Shown: positions 1 through 5,389, numbered from the stretch's first letter. The stretch is 11,046 nucleotides of DNA from Halovenus sp. (GCA_028275145.1 JAQCNG010000149.1:1-11046), one strand, 5' to 3'. Numbers and translations: made by a program. Notes: a model not told the origin generated them from the letters alone.

Positions 1-210
1 GAGGAGGGTCTACTTGACGAAGACACGCTCATCGTCGCCATTGAACGAGACGATGCAGAGGCACCTATCACGCCGCGGGGACAGACCCGTATCGAACGCG
101 GGGACCTACTGACGGTGTATTCCGGCACCGGTGCAACCCCGGAAGTGACGGATATCTTCGGCCACCACGAGGACCACGCCACGAACAACGACAACGGCTT
201 CAGTTTATAA
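1..210 (+). CDS. trkA: TrkA-type K+ uptake regulator, C-terminal fragment
   Basis: The 5' part lies outside the window; 69 codons remain before a TAA. The visible peptide (DEDTLIVAIERDD, then ITPRGQTRIERGDLLTVYSG) reads as the last strands of a TrkA_C (RCK_C) ligand-binding domain, where a beta strand is followed by the conserved 'G.T.I..GD.L.VY' turn. Such proteins form cytosolic gating rings that bind nucleotides and control TrkH/KtrB K+ transporters. Immediate proximity to a TrkH gene on the same strand, 120 bp downstream, supports this. The tail after the domain (HHEDHATNNDNGFSL) is a polar, His/Asn-rich extension of no recognised function. The N-terminal NAD-binding domain cannot be seen, so this could instead be a protein with a lone TrkA_C domain or a USP-TrkA_C fusion. 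Confidence 0.8.
   Translation, partial: EEGLLDEDTLIVAIERDDAEAPITPRGQTRIERGDLLTVYSGTGATPEVTDIFGHHEDHATNNDNGFSL
204..210 (+). promoter_or_regulatory. Candidate TATA box for the trkH operon
   Basis: TTTATAA overlaps the TAA stop of the preceding trkA-type gene. Archaeal initiation about 25 nt downstream would start near 232-235, leaving a leader of 12-15 nt before the ATG at 247. No clear BRE is present. The call rests on sequence and spacing alone. Confidence 0.35.
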
Positions 211-246
211 TCAGCCTCTTCGCTCATCAAATACATTCACCACTCA

Positions 247-333
247 ATGACTATCTCGGATCTTGAATCGGAGTTAACTCATCTCCTTGACCTGCACACC
301 GTCGTACAATCAGTGGGTGTGATCATCGTATGA
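247..333 (+). CDS. 28-residue small ORF overlapping trkH start
   Basis: An ATG at 247 opens 28 codons (MTISDLESELTHLLDLHTVV, then QSVGVIIV) ending at TGA 331-333. That stop overlaps the trkH start as ATGA, the arrangement used for coupled translation in archaeal operons. The peptide has an amphipathic N-terminal half and a short hydrophobic C-terminus; I do not recognise it. It might be a leader peptide that couples or tunes translation of the transporter, a short accessory subunit, or a chance ORF. It sits 36 nt after the trkA-type stop. Its short length makes coding status uncertain; the exact ATGA overlap is the main argument. Confidence 0.4.
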   Translation: MTISDLESELTHLLDLHTVVQSVGVIIV

Positions 334-1880
334 TTGTAGACACACGCACCGTTGGCCGTGACGTTGGCCGTATCATCCAGGCCATCTCACTGATGATGCT
401 CGTCTCCATCGTCGTGGCAGCCCTGAACAGCGAATTCTTTGCCATCCCTGCGTTCGGTGTCTCTACAGTTATCATGGCCGGACTCGGGACTGGTCTCGTC
501 CGGCGATACCGGGGCGCGGACCCACCGGAGAAACGGGAGGCGATGGTCACCGCAGCTACCGCGTGGGCGCTCATCGGTGTGCTTGGCGGTCTGCCGTTTC
601 TCCTTATCGCGTGGACAATCCAAGTGGACCCGTTCCCGGTCTGGACGAATACACCGCCGATGGATGCGACGACAGCTATCTTCCTCAACCCGCTTGACGC
701 GGTGTTCGAGAGTATGAGTGGCTTCACCGGTACCGGACTCACGGTTGCTGCTGTCGAAGAAGAGCTTCCACGCTCGCTTCACTGGTGGCGGTCGTTCATC
801 GAATGGGTCGGCGGTGTCGGCGTAATTGTGCTGACTGTCGCTATCCTTCGACGCGGTGGGAGCAGTGGTTCGTATACCCTCTACGAGAGTGAAGCCCGCT
901 CCGAGAAGATCCATCCGAGTATCGTGACGACAGTCCGGGAGATCTGGAAGATTTTCGTGGGGCTCACGCTCGCGTCGATCCTCCTGTTCCTCCTCGTTGG
1001 AATGCCGCTGTGGGATGCGATCAACCATGCCATGACCGGGATTGCGACCGGCGGGTTCTCCGTGCATGCCGCGTCGATCGGCCACTACGACAGTCCGCTC
1101 ATCGAGTATGCAACGGTGCCCGTGATGGTTGCCGGTAGTATTGCGTTCCCTGTCCACTATCTGATCTTCAAGGGTGAAGTTCAGAATCTGTATGCCGACC
1201 TACAGACGCGATGGGTGTTCATTTGGTTCACTGTCGGGTCGCTCGCATTAACGGGGATTCTGTACGCAAATGGGCAGTACGCAACGCTCGAAGAGACGTT
1301 CCGGATTGGGCTGTTCCAGTTCGTGTCGGCGACGTCGAACGCCGGGTTCGGTACTGCGACAATCGGCGGTGGGACCGAACAGGTGTGGAGCGCGGGTGCC
1401 ACGCTCCTGGCGTGTGTCGGGATGCTGACTGGCGCGGCAGCCGGGTCAACTGTCAGTGGCCTCAAACTCATTCGAGTGATTACGCTCATCAAGGGGACGG
1501 CGTGGCAGATTCGGAACGTGTTCCGACCACAGACGGCAGTTCGGTATCTCCAGATTGGTGAGCGTCGTCTCAGCGAAGGGCAAGCACAGCGCGAATTCAC
1601 CGAAGCGACGGTGGTGTTTCTGCTCTGGATTACGTTTCTCGCAATCGGTGTTGCGGTCCTACTCTCAGTCTTGTCGCCGGCGCATCCGCTGGAGTACGTG
1701 ATTTTCGACGTGATGAGTGCACAGAGTAACGTCGGGCTGGATTCCGGGATCACCGGGCCGGATATGCCGGCGATTGCGAAGGGAATGCTGATCATCAACA
1801 TGTGGGTTGGACGGCTCGAAATCATCCCCGTTGCAGTGCTACTTGGATCGATTTTCCAACGCCTTGACCTCTACCGGTAA
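330..1880 (+). CDS. trkH: TrkH/KtrB-family potassium transporter
   Basis: This 516-residue integral membrane protein is the K+-conducting subunit of a Trk/Ktr system. The four pore-loop repeats of the superfamily are visible: SGFTGTGLT (residues 130-138), TGIATGGFS (236-244), SATSNAGFGT (333-342) and SAQSNVGLD (463-471). Each carries the single selectivity-filter glycine region. The AGSTVSGLKLIR segment (371-382) matches the glycine-rich region after the third pore loop, corresponding to the gating loop in family structures. Alternating hydrophobic segments run from residue 15 to the C-terminus (WVGRLEIIPVAVL near 492-504), so the protein looks complete. The preceding TrkA-type gene is the likely gating partner. 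K+ uptake is central to salt-in osmoadaptation of haloarchaea. The start is the ATG in the ATGA overlap with the small ORF; no earlier in-frame start fits better. Confidence 0.95.
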   Translation: MIVDTRTVGRDVGRIIQAISLMMLVSIVVAALNSEFFAIPAFGVSTVIMAGLGTGLVRRYRGADPPEKREAMVTAATAWALIGVLGGLPFLLIAWTIQVDPFPVWTNTPPMDATTAIFLNPLDAVFESMSGFTGTGLTVAAVEEELPRSLHWWRSFIEWVGGVGVIVLTVAILRRGGSSGSYTLYESEARSEKIHPSIVTTVREIWKIFVGLTLASILLFLLVGMPLWDAINHAMTGIATGGFSVHAASIGHYDSPLIEYATVPVMVAGSIAFPVHYLIFKGEVQNLYADLQTRWVFIWFTVGSLALTGILYANGQYATLEETFRIGLFQFVSATSNAGFGTATIGGGTEQVWSAGATLLACVGMLTGAAAGSTVSGLKLIRVITLIKGTAWQIRNVFRPQTAVRYLQIGERRLSEGQAQREFTEATVVFLLWITFLAIGVAVLLSVLSPAHPLEYVIFDVMSAQSNVGLDSGITGPDMPAIAKGMLIINMWVGRLEIIPVAVLLGSIFQRLDLYR

Positions 1881-1962
1881 TGGTGTACGAGATGTTCTCG
1901 GTATCACGTCTGAAGAGCGAGACGTGATTGAGCAGTACCTGGAAGAGTTCCAAGTGTACTGA
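1861..1962 (+). pseudogene. Possible C-terminal remnant after trkH
   Basis: In the frame shifted by +1 from trkH, codons ending at TGA 1960-1962 encode DVLGITSEERDVIEQYLEEF then QVY (from 1891). This is an acidic helical peptide with haloarchaeal composition. The frame is open back to 1792, but inside trkH it has no ATG and the residues there look random, so there is no proper start. It may be the tail of a deleted gene once located downstream of trkH. I do not recognise the family. A chance ORF tail is also possible. Confidence 0.25.
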
Positions 1963-1994
1963 CGCCTATCGTTTGACTGTAAGATGAAATAGAC

Positions 1995-2514
1995 TCACTG
2001 ACGGTGTTCTAACAACGATATCGCCTCAGTAACAATGCTGAGCCGGTGTTCAACGAGCTCCCACTCCTTGGCCGTGTCATGGATGTGATTGGTGTCCTGC
2101 GGGGAATCAGTTGTATCACCGTGGCTCCTGAGTGATTCGGGGGATTCCACACCGTACTCGTCACTCCACGCGTTAATCTTCGCCTGTAATTCGTCGCGGA
2201 TCCCGATGAGTCCGTCACGGTCGTGGGCGGAGTAGGCTTCGAATAGTCTGGAACCGGGTATAGAGCGGGTCAGGAGAATACAGAGTCTGGTCACCTGCGT
2301 TGTGTCCGAGAACGAGTGAGCAATCCACAAGGCTATCCAAGTGGTTTCTCGTAGTCTCAACGGACACCGCAGCTTCCTCCACGATGTATTCTGCAGGCCG
2401 TGGCTCACTGACAGCTAAAACGACATCCCGGACCCTGTCAAACGTGGTCGTGTTCTCTTTCCAAGCCCTCTCGCCGGGCCGAGTCATACTCGAAACCTTT
2501 GTCTTCAGCGTCAT
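1995..2514 (-). pseudogene. Frameshifted haloarchaeal winged-helix regulator
   Basis: Two overlapping minus-strand reading frames join into one protein. The first starts at ATG 2514 and holds a winged-helix DNA-binding domain (FDRVRDVVLAVSEPRPAEYI, EEAAVSVETTRNHLDSLVD, then YSPDPLYTRFQTIRSLL); it stops at 2215. The second frame, ending at TGA 1995, continues with HDRDGLIGIRDELQAKINAW, DEYGVES and EWELVEHRLSIVTEAISLLE. Removing one base from the three-base G run at 2225-2227 (CCC on the coding strand) gives RSLLRHDRDGLI and a 172-residue product. This matches the size and plan of a common haloarchaeal family (recalled as DUF7342-like, often named TrmB- or ArsR-like regulators). In this sequence it is broken: the HTH domain would be made as a 99-residue truncated form. 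A sequencing error in the G run is an alternative. No functional partner is evident nearby. Confidence 0.75.
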
Positions 2515-2555
2515 AAAGTCGGGTGGTGGGATGAAAACTCAACAGACGCAGGAGT

Positions 2556-2570
2556 CATATGTGCATATCC
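2556..2570. repeat. Short element resembling the inverted ends
   Basis: CATAT-GTGC-ATATCC resembles the core of the right repeat (CATAT-AACGCT-ATATCC, plus strand) but has a 4-nt instead of a 6-nt centre. It lies 41-55 bp upstream of the broken regulator's start. It may be a degenerate copy or merely AT-rich promoter sequence. Confidence 0.2.
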
Positions 2571-2694
2571 GCGGGTACTGACACTCTATACGGTCTGCAA
2601 ACCCCTGAACCTAATACCTCTACCTTCATGTCAATAAAAAAGTGATTTGTAGTAATCCAAACTGCGAAGTTGGGCAGACAGTGGCCGCACAATC

Positions 2695-2715
2695 GATATA
2701 GCGTCATATGGTTTA
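2695..2715 (+). repeat. Left 21-bp inverted repeat of recombinase module
   Basis: The sequence reads GATATAGCGT, then C, then ATATGGTTTA. The reverse complement of 5315-5335 is the same except for T at the middle position, so 20 of 21 bases agree. Internally it has ATAT arms around a 6-nt centre (AGCGTC), the kind of layout seen in tyrosine-recombinase core sites. It marks the left edge of the gene-poor region plus recombinase operon. No clear short target duplication is seen outside the two copies. Confidence 0.6.
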
Positions 2716-3046
2716 TCCCGGCCGCACAGCTCCAGACGTTCGAGAAAATTGGAATAAACAGTTTTGTATTACGAAACAACAGGAAACAAACGAGCGCCGC
2801 GTTTGCGCCGACCGGTTCGATTGCTCACAGTTGCGATTCACGAACACGGTCGTTTCGGTATCTCTCGGGAGAGAGCGGTTTCTCGTCACGGTCGACGTCC
2901 GACCGGCCCCGGATTCACGGCGACAACCCGATGACGGGGGTCGCAGGGGTTGGTCACTCAGACACGGCTCTGTCGATGTTCCGTGCGCGAGAGGTCACCA
3001 GTTCCAGTCGATGGTTGGACCCGAACAGTCCCGACGGTTAGCTACT

Positions 3047-3500
3047 CGCTTCGGCGTGGAACCTCGTTCAGTCGCCGGGTTGTGCGGGCCGGTCTCAACC
3101 CGATTCCACGGGTCAGACAACCCGGTATCCGGGGCAGGGCTCCCGACAGATGCCCTCGCCCGAACGCTGAGGGCCGAGTGGACCCGCAGCGGACAGCACT
3201 GATCGCCGGAGCAACAGCCAGCAGGGGCAGAGACCGGTCAGGGACACAACCCGCGGGCGGTCAGCAGGGCCAGTTCCTATCCGAAAGTGTGCAGCGACCG
3301 CCCGGCAGGACGACACCCGGCGCGGGAGAGACGCCCCGGATACCGGCAGTGCCGCGTCGGATGTCTGTCCCCACCGAACCGAGAGTCTCCGTACCGGGTC
3401 GTGGGAGAGCAAACGGAACTGGAGTCAAGATGAGGTGGGTGGTTCCCCCGTCTGAGGCCAGACCTGGGACGCCTCACTCTACTGTGTCTGTGAGACACGT
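3047..3500. ncRNA. Candidate large structured RNA (strand undecided)
   Basis: Helices are seen by direct complementarity. A cUUCGg-capped hairpin lies at 3047-3056. A 7-bp stem pairs 3076-3082 with 3096-3102. Outer helices pair 3110-3112 with 3369-3371 and 3114-3119 with 3362-3367, separated by one mismatch. A 14-bp perfect helix pairs 3122-3135 with 3333-3346. A symmetric 4x4 loop leads into a 6-bp helix, 3140-3145 with 3323-3328. Inside are hairpins 3152-3157/3169-3174 and a 9-bp stem 3254-3262/3296-3304. Further hairpins lie at 3431-3476 and 3481-3500. The region has no protein gene. It lacks the signature sequences I know for RNase P RNA (GAGGAAAGTCC) and SRP RNA (CCGGAAGG..AGCAG). The UUCG loop and one T-G wobble favour the plus strand; two other wobbles and a TATA box favour the minus strand. 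Chance pairing in GC-rich DNA is the main alternative, and transcription is unproven. Confidence 0.35.
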
Positions 3501-3563
3501 ATCTCGAGGTGGGCGCACAGATGTACCGGCGAGACGCTGTGACCGCCGCAGGATATCTACCCC

Positions 3564-3571
3564 AATATAAA
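3564..3571 (-). promoter_or_regulatory. Candidate TATA box, minus strand
   Basis: The plus strand reads AATATAAA; the minus strand reads TTTATATT, close to the archaeal TATA consensus, inside otherwise GC-rich DNA. Minus-strand initiation would fall near 3540, just upstream of the hairpin-rich region. The box could also be read on the plus strand as a distal promoter for the DUF5805-recombinase operon, which would leave a leader of about 270 nt. Confidence 0.35.
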
Positions 3572-3728
3572 GAGCCTGCATCGGGAAGAGAACCGCAGTC
3601 GAATCCCCCCGAACCCGCGAAACCCACCAGACAGCAAACCAGGAGCGCCTCTCCCCGGGGACAGCCGGTAGTGTAGTTCAGATATCAGGAGTTCGAACAC
3701 GCTATTCGACCCGACGGGTAAATCTGTT

Positions 3729-3742
3729 TAGATGGATATCTA
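3729..3742. repeat. 5-4-5 inverted repeat upstream of recombinase operon
   Basis: TAGAT-GGAT-ATCTA is a perfect 5-bp inverted repeat with a 4-nt spacer, about 120 bp upstream of the DUF5805-like gene. Ribbon-helix-helix proteins bind short inverted or tandem sites, so it could be an operator. The repeat is short, and chance occurrence is plausible. Confidence 0.25.
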
Positions 3743-3799
3743 GTATCACCTGCTGTGCGAGAGCGCTGAGTCCGCCGATTGACGATGTTAGTTACTCGT

Positions 3800-3813
3800 C
3801 TAAGGTCACTTAG
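3800..3813. repeat. Second 5-4-5 inverted repeat before the operon
   Basis: CTAAG-GTCA-CTTAG has the same arm and spacer lengths as the repeat at 3729-3742 but a different sequence. Its centre lies about 57 bp upstream of the DUF5805-like start, a position suited to an operator overlapping or preceding a promoter. Confidence 0.25.
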
Positions 3814-3862
3814 GTGGACAACTGCCATCAGATTGAAGTTGCGGGGGGACGACTGAGCAGAT

Positions 3863-4261
3863 ATGGGTGAATCCGAGCGCGACACCGCCCGAACTGTCGT
3901 CCAGACATACGTTCCAGCCTACCAGCGGGACCAGTGGGACGAACACGCCGAGCAACTGGGCATGAGTCGCAGTGAGTTCGTCCGGTCGATGGTGCAGGCC
4001 GGTCGCCGCGGGTTTGGGGCAGAGGGACCCGAACCGGAGCACGGAGCCGGCGACACGGCGAGCCAGGAGTCGCTGGACGACCAAGTCTGCGAGGCACTCG
4101 CGGCGTCGGCCCCACTCTCCTGGGAGGAGTTGCTCGCGGCAGTCACCGGAGATATCGAGTCCCGACTCGAGACGACACTGCAACGTCTCCAGGAGAACAA
4201 CGAACTGCGCTACAGCGGCCGTCAGGGCGGGTACGTCCTCGAGGACGGTGAGAGCGCGTGA
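3863..4261 (+). CDS. RHH plus winged-helix protein, DUF5805-like
   Basis: The 132-residue protein has two DNA-binding-type parts. Residues 11-48 (TVVQTYVPAYQRDQWDEHAE, then LGMSRSEFVRSMVQAGRR) have the strand-helix-helix pattern of a ribbon-helix-helix domain, with the strand TVVQTYVP and the turn GMSRSEF. Residues 71-127 (LDDQVCEALAAS, LSWEELLAAV, IESRLETTLQRLQENNEL, GGYVLED) look like a winged helix. An acidic, Gly/Pro-rich linker joins them. I recall this family as haloarchaeal DUF5805, commonly located just before an integrase gene. Its TGA overlaps the recombinase GTG start as GTGA, so the two are very likely cotranslated. Likely roles are directionality factor or accessory protein for the recombinase, or operon autoregulator; these are inferences. 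A G-rich stretch 14-21 nt before the ATG is a poor Shine-Dalgarno match. Confidence 0.85.
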   Translation: MGESERDTARTVVQTYVPAYQRDQWDEHAEQLGMSRSEFVRSMVQAGRRGFGAEGPEPEHGAGDTASQESLDDQVCEALAASAPLSWEELLAAVTGDIESRLETTLQRLQENNELRYSGRQGGYVLEDGESA

Positions 4262-5292
4262 GCGAGTTGGACCCGGACGGCACAGCCAGTGCCACCGGTC
4301 AGGACCACGTCGAGTACTTTCTCGAGGATATCACGTACCAGGGGAAGTCCCCGCGTACGCGCGAGGCCTACGGCCGTGTCCTGCGGGAGTTTCGGCGGTA
4401 TCTGGACTCCCGGGGGCTGGACCTCGAGTCGGCGAACCACCGGGATTGCATGGCCTACATCCACCAGCTGCGCGGCGACGTCGGCGAGAGCACCGTCGCC
4501 ACCTACGCCTCCTATCTCCATCGGTTCTACGAGTACATGACCCGTGTCGACGCGTTCCCGGAGAACCCGATGGCGGTCGTGCTGGAGGAACTCGACGAGG
4601 AGATACACACCGACCCCGCACGCCGGGACATCTCGGTCGCGGAGATGCGGTCGTTCGTGGCCGCGATACCCCACCCGCTCGACCGCGCAATCGTGGTCAC
4701 ACTGCTCAAGACGGGGATCAGGGCGGGCGAACTCTGCAATCTCGACGCGCGTGACCTGTTTCTCGCCGACTCCCCACTGGAGAGCGCCCACCGGCCACGA
4801 CTCGACGGCCGCTCGGACTCGCTGTACGTCGACAGCACGCCCGCTGGCTCTGCGGTGTACAACGGTGAGCGCCGGACAGCCTCGAACAAGCGCAAGCGCG
4901 AAACGACCATCCCCGTCGACGACGAGCTCAGGACCGTGCTGGAGCGGTGGCTGGCGGTTCGGCCCGACCCCGTCTCGCCGGCAGAGCCGCTGTTCGTCAG
5001 CACCAGTACACAGTGGGGGCAGCGGCTCACACCGGATGTGGTCCATCACATCGTCACCGGACACACCCGTGATGCGGGCTGGTACCGGGAGGGTGGCGGC
5101 CCCGAGGAGAACGTCACACCCCACTACTTCCGGCACTTCTTCACGACGCATCTCCGTGACCGCACGGGCGACCGCGGCATCGTGAAGTATCTCCGCGGAG
5201 ATGTTGCACAGGATATCATCGATACCTACACTCACGACTGGGGCGACCGTGTCCGGGACGTCTACGAACAGTATATCTACACCATCTTGTGA
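4258..5292 (+). CDS. Tyrosine recombinase (XerC/D-like integrase)
   Basis: This 344-residue site-specific recombinase has an N-terminal SAM-like core-binding domain (residues about 19-105, with GKSPRTREAYGRVLREFRRY) and a C-terminal catalytic domain (about 125-344). Visible catalytic residues are Arg155 in TGIRAGELCNLDARDL, a Lys at 211 or 213 in SNKRKRETTIPV, His289 and Arg292 in TPHYFRHFFTTHL, and the nucleophile Tyr324 in IIDTYTHDW. The usual His/Trp of the GH motif is replaced: the segment reads KYLRGDVAQDIIDTY, with Asp315 there. From memory, this RGD form recurs in a haloarchaeal integrase clade, so it is probably not inactivating. The GTG start is set by the 4-bp overlap with the upstream DUF5805-like gene. 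Full length and intact motifs argue for an active enzyme. The 21-bp inverted repeats outside this operon are candidate substrates. Chromosome-dimer resolution, integration and inversion all remain possible. Confidence 0.92.
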   Translation: MSELDPDGTASATGQDHVEYFLEDITYQGKSPRTREAYGRVLREFRRYLDSRGLDLESANHRDCMAYIHQLRGDVGESTVATYASYLHRFYEYMTRVDAFPENPMAVVLEELDEEIHTDPARRDISVAEMRSFVAAIPHPLDRAIVVTLLKTGIRAGELCNLDARDLFLADSPLESAHRPRLDGRSDSLYVDSTPAGSAVYNGERRTASNKRKRETTIPVDDELRTVLERWLAVRPDPVSPAEPLFVSTSTQWGQRLTPDVVHHIVTGHTRDAGWYREGGGPEENVTPHYFRHFFTTHLRDRTGDRGIVKYLRGDVAQDIIDTYTHDWGDRVRDVYEQYIYTIL

Positions 5293-5314
5293 TGCTGTGT
5301 CAACCCCGACCGAG

Positions 5315-5335
5315 TAAACCATATAACGCTATATC
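5315..5335 (-). repeat. Right 21-bp inverted repeat of recombinase module
   Basis: Read on the minus strand it is GATATAGCGT, T, ATATGGTTTA, matching the left copy at 20 of 21 positions in opposite orientation. It begins 22 bp after the recombinase stop codon. Its core on the plus strand, ATATA-ACGC-TATAT (5321-5334), is a perfect 5-4-5 inverted repeat. It also lies 55-75 bp upstream of the next plus-strand gene and includes TATA-like sequence, so a promoter role is an alternative explanation. Confidence 0.6.
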
Positions 5336-5389
5336 CAACGGTGGTCGATGTTCGATACACCAAAGTAATCGTCGGGCAAAAGACGGCGC

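Larger units (their letters stand above)
2515..3862. other. Gene-poor 1.35-kb region
   Basis: No credible protein gene is found on either strand. Long open frames exist (2708-3202 and 2950-3570 plus; 3113-3412 and 3277-3627 minus), but their products are Arg/Pro/Ser-rich, lack the acidic haloarchaeal character and overlap one another, as expected of GC-rich non-coding DNA. Positions 2515-2780 are AT-rich and carry the left inverted repeat (2695-2715), a related element at 2556-2570 and an A6 run at 2636-2641. Positions 2900-3580 are GC-rich and rich in hairpins (candidate RNA). Positions 3580-3862 hold the upstream DNA of the recombinase operon with two short inverted repeats; nothing else was recognised there. 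Confidence 0.6.

Noticed and set aside
2555..2779. Minus-strand 74-codon frame in the AT-rich stretch
   Set aside because: Composition unlike haloarchaeal proteins, no family resemblance, and it covers the left inverted repeat.
2708..3570. Two long plus-strand open frames (164 and 206 codons)
   Set aside because: Products are Arg/Pro/Ser-rich, not acidic, overlap in different frames and resemble no known family; GC-rich DNA has few stop codons, so long open frames occur by chance.
2780..3580. RNase P RNA or SRP RNA
   Set aside because: The universally conserved words of each (GAGGAAAGTCC; CCGGAAGG with AGCAG) are missing on both strands.
3113..3627. Minus-strand open frames of 99 and 116 codons
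   Set aside because: Same composition problem, mutually overlapping and Cys/Arg-rich; treated as non-coding.
3663..3725. tRNA-like stretch (GGTAGTGTAGTTCAGATATCA with GTTCGAA)
   Set aside because: D-arm-like and T-loop-like words are present, but no acceptor or T-stem pairing forms and there is no room for an anticodon arm. It was considered as a possible tRNA remnant or att site and dropped.
2695..5335. Classical insertion sequence with transposase
   Set aside because: The only enzyme is a tyrosine recombinase, there is no DDE or HUH transposase, and no target duplication is visible outside the inverted copies.
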